A stretch of 64,000 nucleotides of DNA from Hanleya hanleyi (taxonomy: Eukaryota; Mollusca; Polyplacophora; Lepidopleurida; Hanleyidae), in assembly GCA_036873755.1 (NCBI GenBank), contig JAVTVY010036975.1, forward strand, positions 1-64,000, written 5' to 3'. Below are positions 30,019 to 43,385 of the stretch, piece by piece. The stretch's first letter is position 1. Every line of letters begins with the position of its first letter. The notes under the pieces were generated by a model. The model saw only the letters and a list, made by a program, of their open reading frames with translations, had not been told where the DNA came from and did no database searches. Position numbers and translations under genes: made by a program.

Positions 30019-30829
30019 GATACCGGATGTCAAGAGTCTGAATTAAAAAACAATGCAGGAGATATGAACAAGTCAACCTCGCCACCAGGGGTCGCTCTCC
30101 GCTGGAAAATTGGCCGCTCCGACGAACCCCTGGGACGTAGTCTGGATACCTAACCCACATTACGCTACGTCATCCTTCGCTGCATATAGGGTTAGGCCTC
30201 GGCCAACATTTTGTTGGCGCGACCTTGATCCTTTGAGCCGAATCACGTGACTTGCGAAGACGCAGAAATTGTCAACATTGCAACAGCAGATTGGTGTCTT
30301 TTATGTCAGTTTTTACTATTTCATTTTGTGGTTTCTGCTTGAACATGAACATATTTATAGAGTATGGGTACAAATGACACAAAATAGGACAGGGGCTGAT
30401 GTATTGTATCACCTGAATCACACCATTTGTAGATCACTCTCAGGTTATCGCTTAAGATTTAACAATTTCTGAAAATGACAGCATTTTAATATCTGTCCAA
30501 CCTGATATAATTTACTGGCTTACCTATTCATAATTGTGTATTGGCTAAGATCACATTATGCTTGTATATATACTGTGCGTATGAAGCTGTTTGTAACTTT
30601 GTTCACTGCTGAAGATCCTATAACTAATAGCGAAATATACAGAATAAAATTGTGATTCCTACTCGGAGTTGCTTTTCTTCTCTATAATTGAATTAAAATG
30701 GTGTGTTCTTGTGCATTTTGACAGAATATTTAGACTTTAAAGATGGTGTGTAATGATGCCCCAAAATGAACTGAATTTTCCGTGTCATATGTTTGTCTGT
30801 CTCGGTCTGCCCATCTTTCTTGTCATACC
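30019..30829. other. Gene-free stretch
   Basis: No exon or repeat recognised. Confidence 0.4.
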
Positions 30830-31160
30830 ACACTTGCAGCTGGTGATGGATCAGAAGCCTAATGAAATTGACTGACCTTCACCTGTTTTATCGAGGTCAA
30901 ATTTACCATTAGCAATAATTTTTAAAGGAGTGAAGACAGGCTCTCCAAATTTATAATACTTGTGCAATTGGTGACCGACTAGAAGCCTATCCCAGTTGAC
31001 TGAATCTATTTTCTCGGGTTGTATACTGTATATTATGATATAACATGAAATATAGCTAGGCATTCTAAATTGATACCACATATGCAACTGATGATGGACC
31101 TGGAGTCTATGAAAATGACTGACATTGACCTATTTTCTCAAGGTCAAAAACTGTATGTTA
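30830..31160 (+). repeat. Three diverged 120-bp tandem units with GGTCA
   Basis: 'gatggatcagaagcctaatg', 'gaccgactagaagcctatcc' and 'gatggacctggagtctatga' start related units, each followed by 'ttgactga' and 'ttttctcaaggtca'-like text. Confidence 0.55.
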
Positions 31161-34100
31161 AGTCACATGTTAACTGCCAACATACACTTCAAATCTAACA
31201 TTGTCATCATTTTGTTGTGGCTGTGGTTTTTCTTCCAGAACAATTTAGCGAATTTTGCATGTGTTCCAACAGCCTCATGCTTCAACAGTAACTTATACCA
31301 TGCTGTATCGGCTGAGCTGTTGAAACACCCTCCATTTCCTAGCTCTGACATACTGCATCACTGTCGAAATATGGGTACCCGGTACCAAGACAGAGTGATA
31401 GATCACACAGCCAGTGAAGGTTCCCAATTTACACTTGTACATTGAATGTCGTTATTGCCCATTTTACAACAACAACAATTCGCTGACTTACAGTGAAAAA
31501 TTATAGTGAAAGGTATATGTTTTTTGTTGTTTGGCATATTTATTTTGCTGGCATTGTTTCAGATAGAATACAACAGCCTAATTCATACAATCAGGAATAA
31601 AAAGGGGGTTAAAATCTTTATGTTCAAAGTTTTGTAGGAAATATAGAAGTGGCAATTTGAAATTTTATTTTTATTCGATTTTTTAATGTCGGTGGGCCCA
31701 TGAAACGCAAAATAAAGTTGGTGTTGCCTCGCACTGGGTTTCGACCATTGATGAAGAAATCCCTTCTCAGAGGCACTTCTACCAGGGATGATTCCTGATT
31801 GCTCATCCTCCAGGGGTATGTGCCCCACCCTCTGTCCCATCCAAAAAACAATTGCCACCCCTAATAGGGGGTGTGCCCAAATTGGGGAGATCTAAAGCCG
31901 TGTGAGTACCAAATTATGTGTTACAAAATTATCTGGGGAAATGCTGTTCGCCCGTGTTTCACACGAGCTTTAATTCTTTTTTTGTGTTCACATATTTCTC
32001 TTCAAACGCGTCAGCGCTCTCCAACCCCCTGCTGAAATGTTAATTTCTTCGAGATCACTGCGTATAGTTCGAATTTTGGAAAGGAAAAGTTATCAACTCA
32101 ATTTTTCTTCTAAATGACGAGGAAAATCACAAAAACAATCTCAAAATGCAGTTGATTATATAGTGATGATATGTCGTTTTGTATGCCGGAAATCGGCCAG
32201 AATGCGTGTACATCCACCTAGGAGCGCGGAGCTTCCAGGGCCTAGGCGGCCCCTGGACCCTCGCCTAAAGTGCTATGATAGTCGAGCCCCCCCCCCCACT
32301 TTTTGGGAGCTTCTACCGCCGCTGTAAAAAGGATAATATCGGAATAGAACCGAAAATGCTTTCTGTTGATGAATTGCAGCACCCAATAATCACAACGGTT
32401 GGCAAATTGATCACTTGATTTGGAAGATTCGCCATATCTATATCCGATTTTAATTCTGGTATTTCTTCTATCTTGAGGAGATGCTCATTTCGGAAATATA
32501 TAGTTTGATGAAGATTTCCTCGTATTTCATGGCGAACACATTACTGGAAAAGATACGGGTCCGTGTCGATTCACCGGCGGAGAAATGTCCGTGAGATGCT
32601 ACTCGAATGAACATGTTCCCGACATTGTAGAAAAACATATATTAAAAATATGATAAACGAATATTTTTATGAGCCTAGAAGTCGAATCAATTCCTTTTTT
32701 ATTTGTAACCCCATTTGTTTAACCACAGTAATGTCACTTTATTATGACGATGTATTTGTCTGTAGTATATCCGTGATCATAATACTAATAGTACATCTTT
32801 TAGTTTATAAATGGAGATTGCCCTTAAATTCTACAGCAGATAATATATCTTGTGCCTTTTCATTCCCGAATATTCTTTCCGAATATGGTGGAATTCATTT
32901 CATGTTTTTCTCGCACGTGTGTTATAACATTTACGGATCAACGTCACGAGAGGCATTATGGGATATGACGTCGCCGCCAAGGCGAAGGTCACAGGACCCG
33001 GGGCCAGTCTCTATGTATCCCAACGTTATTAATAGAGACGGGTTAGACTAGTACCCATCCACTGCGCATGACCCGCTATCGCTAAGCTTGTGGACCAGTA
33101 TCTAATAATGAAAAGACGTAATGGCGGCCAAATTTGAGCCCATACCTTCAACATGGAGTGTTTATGAAATGGCTCGATGCGTAGAGGAAGTGCTACAGAT
33201 CAATGTGAAAACTATCGCTCAAGAAATGCGTCTGTTTCATCTTGCTTTAGGATTTGATAACTGATGATGTTATATACTGATATTCTGTAAAAGATTGTTT
33301 CTTTTATTGACCTTCAGTTCGGCCTTGTCAAGAACAGACTGTACAGCTTGACGAGAATGTCTGTGGGTCCGCGTCAGTTCGTAACGTCACACCAGAATTT
33401 TACACAACGTCACAATACGACGTTATAATGGAATTGTTAATCCGATTGTTGCATAACGTCACAAATATACGTCAACAGGTCATGACATCGCCGCTACACA
33501 CTCGACACGATCTCGGACAATGTAGGACATTAGTGCTTCGTCCCGTACTGCTAGGAATCCATATTGGCATCCATGTTGAAAGAATAATATCACGCGGAAA
33601 CTCCGAACAGCGCATGTCAGCTGTATGATTTCCGTTACCATGGACACTGATGGAGATTAGCTCAAGAGGAAAAACCGAGAGAAACGCCTCAAATTAGAAG
33701 AGATTCTTCCCGGGTAGATCAAAGGAATGTCCATTTCATTTCGATGTATATTTTATCTCCCGATAAGAGAAAAATACAACGAGGACTATGTGAGGGGAAG
33801 CACATCCTACAGCATGTGATGTGCCTCACGTGCGGCTGATCACGGTTTACAGCTGAGAGCTGTAAAATCCTTACACCATTAATACGCGAGGTAATATGAC
33901 TTCACGGAATAAGCCGAGCAGTCGCGAATGCGCCGCTACAGTGAAGGTCGGCATTATTAGAAGCCTGTCGTCAATCGGCCCAACGTTATCAGACGACGGC
34001 GGCCAGTCTAAGAGACGGGTATCCAGTCTACCCTGGGACGACGCTCACTGAAAGTGGGTCCCATAATACATTGAAAAATTCGTTCACGTGTCCTCTTCCG

Positions 34101-37100
34101 GTTCCATTGGAACATATTCCATTCCTTTTGAAACGTCAGTCATGAGTCATTTTCTTCGCCAGCGTCAATAACGTCGTGACGTCAGAATAGAAAATGTTTC
34201 GCAAGAATGCATTATGAGTATACGTCATCTGTCAGACGCGCTCATAATGTCCACGATGTCGGGAGATCGGCATGATCTCCACAGAGATGCCCTCGTTATG
34301 TTCTGAATTCTAGTGTTTCTGGTGCTATCCAATGACCGATCGTACGGCTGAGCGCCGTCCCAGAGCCTAGTAGGGAGGACAGGACCGGATAGCTCTGGTT
34401 TCGAGATTGATGAACAAGTGTCAAGAGTTCAAATCTCTAAGATAGTCAGCTCTAACAATATTGTTCCAGCACTGCTAGTGGCTTTGTAATAAGATATCTA
34501 ATCTCCACAGTCCATCTACAAAGTTCAATCTCCAGGACAAGTGTCAATATTTTCAACTCCAAGTCTCAATCTCCACGATATCAAAATAGGTCTATCTCCA
34601 AGATATCAGGATAGCTTATCTCCGAGTAGCTGAATGAATATATAGCCCTCCAAGATATCATTAACTGTGTTTCCAGCGTCTAGCAGAAAAAAAAACTATG
34701 TCAGGTTCTGGCAAATTATCCAACTCCTGAAATATGAGAATCAAAATTTAGCAAAGTTATGGTTATGAATTACTCAATATGCAGATTGATAAGAGAAATA
34801 AGTGTGTTAAAATATATGCGAACAGAAATCATTGATATAGCATGAGCAGCAAATGCAGATAAGGATACGCCAATATACGGCCCGTACTGTGTGTGTTGTC
34901 ACCCACTGTTCAGTTGTTGTTGTTGTCACAGAATTGTGAAAGAATCCTGAATCACAGCAGTGCGCACTTATCGTTTCACCAAAATATTCTACCCCCTGGA
35001 GAATACGGAATATGATACTCTCAGAGATGTACTCTTTAGTCCGTCTTTTTGTTGGAATCTCTTGATCATATATGCTGGTGATGGATATCCCTTTCATCAA
35101 GCCGACAGAGAGATGAACGAATGAATATGTATTGTCATTAGAGGCGCCCTCATATATGCTGGTGATATATGCCCACGGGTGCCCACATCCAAGAGGTTTC
35201 AAAATGTCCGCTCTAAGAAATATACTGCTTCTTATTAGATACATGCGCCCCTTTCGTTTTACTATGTATAGCCCTGTATGGAACACGAACCAGATAATAA
35301 TAGACCTCTGGCTAGTCAGAGTACACTAGGATAGGGATTGTCAGTTTTCAGATCAATATTTATGTTGGGAATGTGGAACTCTTTTTCCTATTGACTCGTA
35401 AAGTAGTTAGAGGGTTCCTCGTCATTGTATGTCATATGGTTGGTTGAAAAGCGGTCACATGACCAAAATGCCAGTTCGATGGCAATGGCTTGTCGCAAGC
35501 GACTGCCACAAAATGAGATCTCAAACATGTTGTTGTTACTGTTTTGTAGATTTCAACCATAAGACATACAACCTACCGCTGTACAATGAGAACCAATAGA
35601 GCCGACCGTAATATTATGAACGAATATGATGGAAATCATTAAACTTATATCAGAGGACATTATATGCGAATTTACAACAAGGTCGCGGCATGTACACCTG
35701 ATTAAATAACAAACATTATGCGTATTTACCGTTGGTATGTTCACAACAATCAAGCTGGAGAGATCATGAGCAGTAATCGCGATGCGTACAGTAGATCGTG
35801 GGGTCCTTGGTGCTGTCATTCAAATATACAAATACGTCATGATCACACCATCTTCTATGACTTTACAGTTGGGATAGAAGTAGGAGAACGCATCCCTCTG
35901 TTGGGTGTAGCAACGCATCCGGTGCTCGAGGACATGGAATCTCTTGTCCCGACGTGAAGGTGAACGTTGTCCTGGTTAGTGGATAACCATTACATGAACA
36001 CGTGGTCAACACATACTGTTATTGAGACAACAGATACTAGTATAGATTGCCCATGGACAACTATATCCGGCAATCAAATCGATTATAGGTAAGCCGTATT
36101 AACGTTTGTCCAACATTTGGGAATGGTTGTCCTGTATCAAGCCTCAGCATATAAAGTGACCGATAAGTCAATAATAGTATGCGCAACTAACAATAGTTGT
36201 TTTAATCTTAACATGCCTTGATGTTTTTGATCGCATTTCACGGCTGACTGGTGAAAATTCGTCCCCCATCACACATCAATATTTTTGACAACTCATGGGC
36301 CAAGGAACTGAAAGGGCTGCTCTCACTTTATCACATGGATCTCATTTAGGAGTAGGCCTATCAAGGCCAAATTAAGACAATAATGCATCCGAAGCAGGAA
36401 ATCATTTGATGGATTATAATGGATTTGTAAGAGGTGTTGATCCTGCATGTATCTCCAGCAGAAGTGAAATGTCTTCCTTGGAAGTACGTGCACGATGCCA
36501 ACGGCACACGTTTATGAAGTTTTAGTCTTGTCTGAAGGCAAGCAAAGCGGCCTAAAATATTACCTGTTGTAAAAATATCATAGTGATAATTCCCGGGAAT
36601 AAACAGTGACTTCCCTGTAATAATGACATGCAGTACGAGCAAGTTAACGGCGACTACAAAGGCAATGAAAAAAAAACAAAAAAACAAAGTTTAATGATTT
36701 CTATATAATATTTCTGATTCCTTAGTAAAACAATGTCAGCGTCCAATATCATTAGTTCGCATTTCACTATAGAATAGATCATGGATCACAAAGATACTTA
36801 ATTCTGAAAGTTAATACCATTGTTAAAGACGATCTTGCATAAAAGTGGGAAGTGCATTTTTAAAGAAATAAGGTATGCTGCAAGTGCATATATATCCAAT
36901 TATTTGGGATGGATTTAGTCATGAAATGATGTAATAGCCGTTTCTTCCTGTGATTCAATAAAATTATGATGGTATATACATGTATAAAATGAGAGTGGCT
37001 TAACTCGTTAATTAAGTTGATCCTTTTTATCAATTATGTTAATTTTTTTCGGGTGCTCTATCTTAAGAACTAGTGGAGTGCCTCCACTTAACCATGGAAT

Positions 37101-37225
37101 ATAATAGAACATGAAAATGATTGAGATGCAATGAAAAGGACTGTACTATGAGGCTGTAAAGTACTTAGTTGTGATAGAACTAATTATGGAACGCTATGGG
37201 TGTATATTGTATCCATCAAAGTTTA
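31161..37225. other. Six-kilobase gene-poor region
   Basis: No gene supported. The longest frame is minus 35286-34807 (159 codons) with an internal 'ITSIYEG/ITSIYDQ' repeat and no family. Other items: 32215-32305 (shared with 11640-11720), a cluster of 'aacgtcac' and related words at 33375-33485, and degenerate 'aatctccaagatatca' repeats at 34490-34625. Confidence 0.45.
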
Positions 37226-37763
37226 ATGTTTGCAGTATAAAATATATATGTTTTACCTTATATTCTCTTCATATGGGTATTACTCCGCAACATCATAATT
37301 TATTGGACCACTATAATGATCTACCCAGAGGTTATTTTTTGTATAAATATGTGTATGCTGGCCTCACAAATATACGGGGTTAATAACAACACAGAGTCAT
37401 TGTAAAAGAAATCTTAGTCAAAGGAGATAATTCACTCATGATAAATTGTGATTGACAAAATGATGCATGTGTAACTGATAAAAGGCAAGTTATACATCTT
37501 ATTGATTTTGAAATACTTCTGAAGTATTGCATATTGATGTTTCTGTTATACAATACCGACCTGCTGGACTGTTGAAGTAAAATAGAGCTTTCTACTGGGT
37601 TTATTTAACATGCCTGTATTAAAGTAGAGCAATCTAATTCATTAATTGATTGTGTTTTCTGTATCCAGCAAAATCTCTGCAGTATAAAAGTATATGTTTT
37701 TCCTTTTATTGTTTGTCCTTTCCATATGGGTACTATTCCACAGCACCATGATCTACCCATCTG
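37226..37763 (+). repeat. Tandem duplication, copy 1 and start of copy 2
   Basis: Copy 1 is about 37226-37672. Copy 2 starts near 37673 ('gcagtataaaagtatatgtt') and breaks off at 37763, resuming at 56514. 'catatgggta', 'atgatctaccca' and later 'tagtcaaag', 'gtagagcaatcta' match between copies. Confidence 0.75.
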
Positions 37764-38408
37764 GGGCCGGTTGTTCGAAGCGCTATTAGCGCTAATCCAG
37801 GATTAAATCTGCCTAATCCAAGGTTTAAATGTAATACTCCGATTAACCTGTTGTTCAAAGCGCGATTACCTTAATACCGCTATTAAATATCCCTAATACG
37901 CGATTAAATTTAATACACCTCCGGGGGGTGTATTAACGACTATTAAATCACTCGTGCACGATTAGCGAGACACGTGGACGAGTCTGATCGATCCCGGAAA
38001 TGATAACATTCTAGAGGTCTTTCTCTTATTATTTCGAAAGTATTTCACCAGTTTTAACACTAGGCATGCGAAATGGAAGCTAAAACATTAGTCCCTGCGT
38101 GTGTTAAAGTCTTGTGGACGCGGAAACTGAAATTTTACTGTTACAAACGATAGAACTTGACCAGATTGATCCCTTCCAGCTTGAATCATGAAAGTCAAGT
38201 TGACAATGTCAATGATCGTCTCGGTTCTCTACTTGAAAATGAATTATTGTTATGCCTACCTTCCAGTTCAAATTTATTTAAACTTCCTCTCTAGAAAAGA
38301 TCGTCACAGAGGCCTTTCTTTGTGTTTAATCTTTGAAAATCCTCCGATTAATCAGTCGACGAAGACGAAAAAGACAAGTGGGCACGCTGTTGACTAGCTC
38401 CGGTGTAG

Positions 38409-38508
38409 CCTTGTTCCATACTACGTTCTCACGTAGTATGGAACAAGGTAGATGGAGAAAACCATCCATGAATTGATGTGATATCTGACGGTCGTAATTC
38501 ATGGATGG
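38409..38508. repeat. Two hairpin insertions in the left TIR only
   Basis: 38409-38448 (arms 'ccttgttccatactacg') and 38462-38508 (arms 'ccatccatgaatt') are perfect inverted pairs. The right TIR has single, unduplicated copies at these places. Confidence 0.65.
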
Positions 38509-38877
38509 AGCGCCAAGTCATAGTAAAACACCGAGTAGAAATCCAGCCCCCCTCGCCTGACGAGGGAGATGGTATTTACGCTAAAAATACGGCGAAAGCA
38601 TCCAAGTTTAGCAACTTACTATCTCCTCAGATCATTATCCTATCCATAAACACCGTTTATTTGGGTATTCGGCTCTGTTTTGTTGAGATAGCAGCATAAA
38701 TCCACACCTACTGTACCGTTTTCTTCCGTCCGCCTCTGTTCGCTCGAAAGTTAGGCCAAAAAACATGCGCACACGATACACTTTACGTCATAGTCACGTG
38801 ACTCTCATTTGGCGACCCGTCGTCATCTGCGCTTTTCCTCCACACGTGGTTTTGTAGCTGTCAGGCGCGATAGAATA

Positions 38878-39080
38878 ATGGCGAGCAAGCCGTTTTCACA
38901 ATCTGACATTGTTGACCTATTCACAAGACTAAAACAGTCATTACCCTTGCAATATGATTTGAAACGGGAGCAAATCGATGTCATTTGCAATGTTTTAAAC
39001 GGTCATCACGCATTCGCAGTGTTGCCTACGGGCTACGGGAAGAGTAGCTGTTTCTTTCTTCCACCGTTGTTGCTGGATCT
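38878..39080 (+). CDS. RecQ-like helicase, first exon (transposon cargo)
   Basis: From ATG 38878 the product has FTRLKQ, a Q-rich lead with 'YDLKREQIDVICNVLNG', then AVLPTGYGKS, a Walker A/motif I as in RecQ-family superfamily 2 helicases (usually MPTGxGKS), then 'CFFLPPLLLDL'. The exon ends at a consensus donor CTT|GTAAGT near 39080. Motifs Ia-VI are not found downstream, so the gene is cut off. The ATG is the last codon shared by the two TIRs: left TIR continues into the helicase, right TIR into another sequence. In-frame codons upstream lie in the TIR and are probably leader. The likely role is in transposition, by inference. Confidence 0.7.
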
Positions 39081-39105
39081 TGTAAGTTCGTAGTTGTAAA
39101 CATAA

Positions 39106-39180
39106 CTTATTATACCCCCGCAACGAAGTTAGGGGGGTATAATGGAATCAGCTTGACCGTCCGTCCGTCTGTCCGTGATA
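39106..39180 (+). repeat. Dispersed 'tataccccc' hairpin with (CCGT)n
   Basis: 'tatacccccgcaacgaagtt' then 'aggggggtataatgg' forms a hairpin, followed by 'gaccgtccgtccgtctgtcc'. This hairpin plus (CCGT)n combination is a repeat type common in marine invertebrate DNA. Confidence 0.55.
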
Positions 39181-39545
39181 GACTACTTCCTCCTAGTGAG
39201 TGCTGGTAACATTATCAGCAAGCAGTATTTTTCATGATAATTTGTCTTATTCTATCATTTGTCACAGAAAAGGAAAAAAAACATGCCCAATTCATGTGTG
39301 GCTATCTGAACTCCCAGACCATTATATTATCGTTTTCATACTATATTGGATTATTACTCACACGGGGAGACAGGTCGGGGGTATCTCAGTTATCCCTTAG
39401 GATAACAGTCAAATCTAGTTTTCCGTGGTTAAATAATCAATATGCCCAATAATGATAAATACACAATTTATCAATTTGTTACGTTTTGTGCTTTATTTTG
39501 CAATTGGTAAAGGAGAGGGTATGTTTAGCCGTGAAAAATGTCCAA

Positions 39546-39755
39546 TCAACGTGAGCATAGTACTTTCCTGAAACACATGGAACATATAAATTGTTTCTCT
39601 TTCTCCGGGGTGAAGGCTTTGATATTAAGAAATTCTGCTGTCAGTGCTTCATTCACGGTTAAATCGGACCCCCTTAATGTTGAGGTTACCGGATGCCTGC
39701 TATATCCATGGCCAGACTTACGAATGAATTCCTGGTTGCAGTTAATACAGCTCAT
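39546..39755 (-). CDS. CxxC zinc-binding N-terminus (transposon cargo)
   Basis: A 69-codon frame, MSCINCNQEF...HPVTSTLRGSDLTVNEAL...ICSMCFRKVL. The two Cys pairs (CxxC near residues 3-6 and CxxC near 58-61) suggest one zinc site. It lies just inside the right TIR and runs toward the helicase exon. The family is not identified; an N-terminal zinc module of a transposase is possible. The stop at 39546 comes soon after the second pair, so this is probably a first exon or a truncated gene. Confidence 0.45.
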   Translation of the reverse strand: MSCINCNQEFIRKSGHGYSRHPVTSTLRGSDLTVNEALTAEFLNIKAFTPEKEKQFICSMCFRKVLCSR

Positions 39756-41297
39756 TATCTCGCGTGTAATCAGTTAGCCGCTTCTGCCATTATTCTATCG
39801 CGCCTGACAGCTACAAAACCACGTGTGGAGGAAAAGCGCAGATGACGACGGGTCGCCAAATGAGAGTCACGTGACTATGACGTAAAGTGTATCGTGTGCG
39901 CATGTTTTTTGGCCTAACTTTCGAGCGAACAGAGGCGGATGGAAGAAAACGGTACAGCAGGTGTGGATTTATGCTGCTATCTCAACAAAACAGAGCCGAA
40001 TACCCAAATAAACGGTGTTTATGGATAGGATAATGATCTGAGGAGATAGTAAGTTGCTAAACTTGGATGCTTTCGCCGTATTTTTAGCGTAAATACCATC
40101 TCCCTCGTCAGGCGAGGGGGGCTGGATTTCTACTCGGTGTTTTACTATGACTTGGCGCTCCATTCATGGATGGTTTTCTCCATCTAGGAACAAGGCTACA
40201 CCGGAGCTAGCTGTTGACATGGTTATGGCCTTGACCTTGGTTTATTTTAAGGGAAACAACTCGTTATGTTTTCTTTATTAAGTACTTCGGACTGGTTTCC
40301 TCCCCTTATTTGAAGGACTGGCATTCTTACTGGTTTAGCCATTTAGGCCATAAATGTTTTAACCATTAATTAAATATTTGAGAGTTATAAGAGTCTCGAG
40401 AGTGTAAATTTTTTAACAAATAATAGGAAACTTTAAGCAGATATGAACTAAAATCCATGATACAACCAATAGAATCTATAAAAAAACAAAACACATCTCC
40501 CTCTTTCAAATAATAAAAATTCAGTTTGTTCTGAAAATAATTGATTATCAATATTAGTTTGGTTGACTACTTGAACTTGCATTAGGATTGGAAATGCAAA
40601 GCAAACAGGCTTACAGAATGCAATGATTCAAACCAGTTGCTAGCTTTTGAATAAGATGCTTCTTCTGTTTCATGTGAACTTAACTCAGAAACTCTAGCCG
40701 TGATAGGAGAATATTGGGTAAGGGGGCGTGGCATTCCAGTCCGTTCGCCAACAACCAAAAAAAAAACCAATTAGAATCCTTAGCCGAAGTTTTCGGGCTA
40801 ATGTGAACTATGAACATGCACCAACATGGAAGGACCCAGTAAGTGTAACAAAATGCCATTAATTAAAAAATATATATTTAGCATTCAATATACATGCGTA
40901 CATAGAAAATAGTTTCACCATCATAAAATATAATTTACATGAAATGTAAAAATGAATTCCAAGGTAGAAAATATATTTCAACAAAATTGAAAATGTTCTT
41001 ACCTGGGCAGAATACTATTCATTGGATTGAAAAATATCTTTCACCAAATTAGAATTGAATATCGAGTGCCACTGGAATATTCCACACCCTATACTGGATG
41101 CAGGGTGAGACTAATCAAGGATATCAAACGTCATTATATCTGAAGAAACTAGACTCGGATATCGACCATCTTCATCTTCTTCTGTGTGCATGTGGAAACT
41201 AGACTTGGATAGCGATCGTCATCATAGGGCATACATGGCTATGCAGACTGGACTAGGGTTCGAAACATATCCATTCTGTATATATGTATAGTGTATA

Positions 41298-41350
41298 GCA
41301 CCTGGTCACCCATCCAAGTATTGACCGAGCTTAACGTTGCTTAACTTATC
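41298..41350 (-). mobile_element. 5S rRNA-like fragment (SINE3 or 5S pseudogene)
   Basis: The minus strand reads 'agttaagcaacgtt' and then 'tacttggatgggtgaccagg', matching the internal promoter region of 5S rRNA (AGTTAAGCAACGT and TACTTGGATGGGTGACC). About 50 bp remain, too short for a working gene. Confidence 0.75.
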
Positions 41351-43204
41351 TTAATATGGCACACATAGTACATAGTAAAACTGGGCAAGGATTTCAAACC
41401 GCTTCACTTTTGGTTATATAAACTAGACTTGAATATTCTCCATACTGCATTTAGGAGTAGAGGAGACCAGAGTTTGAACTTTTTCAAGTGTATCATAGCG
41501 AGACTGCAATTGTTGTTATAATAGTCACTGTATAGATTTTACATCTTGTAGGCATATATTTTTGTTCTGGCATCGTTTTCAAGAAAACCTAACTTGATAC
41601 TAAGTATAGTCTTTCTCCATATTTTAAAGCTAGCTAGGGGAATGGAGATAGTATCAGCTAGAAGTGATACCAAACATCACAATGTCATTGTGGAATCTTG
41701 CATTAGTTTGAGCTTGAACATCTACACAAGACCACTCATGTTCAGTAGGATTCAGATATCATGACCAGATACATATATGGTGTTACTTTGGAAGAATTCA
41801 GTGCATGGAACTTGTTTACTAATGACTCAGATTTCCTCAACTTATTGAATTTTCTTAAAAGTACTTAACTGTGAAATCACTATTGTTTTCACTTCTATCA
41901 TGTCTGTAGGCTATAAGAAATTTTTAACTCTCCATGTTTGCAAACTTGAAAACGTGTCCAATATCGAAGCAGTTTTACATATTTAAACACAGTCTACAGA
42001 CAATTTAAGTCTACAATGATACAAGACAACTATTCTAATATTTTTATTCAATAATTCCTTGCGGGACACCACATTTTAGTAATGGAATATACAAGATTAA
42101 AATAATTAGCCGGCTACAATATTTAGAGCAGCCAAACACTTTCTCAAAGTATTAAAAATATTCCAACACATATTGGTGCACCTTTTTAAGGAGAAAATTT
42201 GATATACATGAGTAGTGTGACTAACGTAACAGGACCTACAAAGTAGGGTTTGATATGATTTAAGTGTGTACCTTGATCTAAGACTGATCATTCCATGGTC
42301 GTAGGAGGCATTGAGACATGTTTTTGCCAATTTTGAGGTTTCTAGGTCACATAATTAGGTCAGAAAGTAGGTCACAATGACCGTGACCCAATTAGATCAG
42401 GTCACACTGACACTGACCTAATTAAGTGCATTTCCATGGTCTTAGGAGGCACTAGGGCATGTTTTGCCAATTTCGAGGTTTGCCGGTCACCTAAGTAGAT
42501 TAAATTTTCGTCAAAAGGAAGTCAGCTCAGAACTTGCTGGTAACAGTCCCTTAATGCACGTTCATGCCAAACATCAATGTTCAAATTTCAACGGTTCTCC
42601 TTATTTTGACGGAGAAAGGATTCGGATGGACTGACCGACTCATTACCGGACAATTTGCAAATGAGGGCCTACTTCGTAGGAATAATTTGAGAATTATGAA
42701 TAAGTCAACTAAGAATTTTTTTTGATTTTTGTTTTACTGTGCACATGTAGTAGTAATTTTTCAAGAGCCTTACATGACTGAACCAAATTTCTCACAAATG
42801 TTTGACCATGAAAATATGATCAAGCCCCATGCCTTCAATATGACGGTGTGGCCATAACCAGATGCATATGTGGTGGACATTTGGGAAGGAGAGCTATCCA
42901 CCAAGAGATATTGTATAAATAGTATCATAAATACTACAACATTCATCACCTAAATTGACCTTTGAAAAATAGGTAGAGACATTTTTTATGGTGCTTTATT
43001 GTGGCCAGTAAATGAAATCAACAGAGCTGTGAGTTGATTTTGAGGTGAGTGACCAATAATGTACCTTCCCAGTCAGATAATGGGAGTATTGCCTTGTGAG
43101 AACAAGGTGCTACACATCACTCCCATGCGATAGAACAGTAGCTTTAGTACAGAGTGAGCTATCTGCTTGAATTCACCAATCATAATGGTGGACAATCTCC
43201 TTTG

Positions 43205-43385
43205 AGGTTGCGGCACGGGTTCGAGCCCAGCTGGTTCATGTGTGAAAGTTTGTCAGTTACTTGCCGAAGGGCGGTGGTTCTCTCCGGGTACTCCGGCTTC
43301 CTCCACCAACCAAACTGACTGTCACCATATGAGTGAAACAAACTTGAGTGCGACATTAAGCCAAATTACCTCCCTCCCTCCTTTA
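43205..43385 (+). mobile_element. tRNA-derived SINE body
   Basis: 'gggttcgagcccagctgg' is a B box. The body 'tacttgccgaagggcggtgg', 'ctccgggtactccggcttcc' and the end 'gtgcgacattaagccaaatt' match a conserved SINE core found in several invertebrates. The A box is not clear. Confidence 0.65.

Larger units (their letters stand above)
38395..40209. mobile_element. 1.8-kb element with about 450-bp TIRs, 9-bp TSD and helicase cargo
   Basis: TIRs start TAGCTCCGGTGTAGCC and match almost perfectly for about 430-480 bp. The 9-bp GCTGTTGAC lies directly outside both ends (38386-38394, 40210-40218), a clean target duplication. Convergent partial genes start at the inner ends of the TIRs: a RecQ-like helicase exon (plus) and a CxxC protein (minus). 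Helicase-bearing Academ transposons (AcademH) are the closest idea I have; MULE is another from TSD length. Internally deleted. Confidence 0.8.

Noticed and set aside
31700..31790. tRNA gene on the minus strand near 31.7 kb
   Set aside because: A loose B-box-like stretch (ggtcgaaaccc) exists, but no cloverleaf with paired acceptor stems could be drawn.
34807..35286. 159-codon minus frame
   Set aside because: No family motif or splice support; it includes a short repeated phrase and chance length is possible in this AT-rich region.
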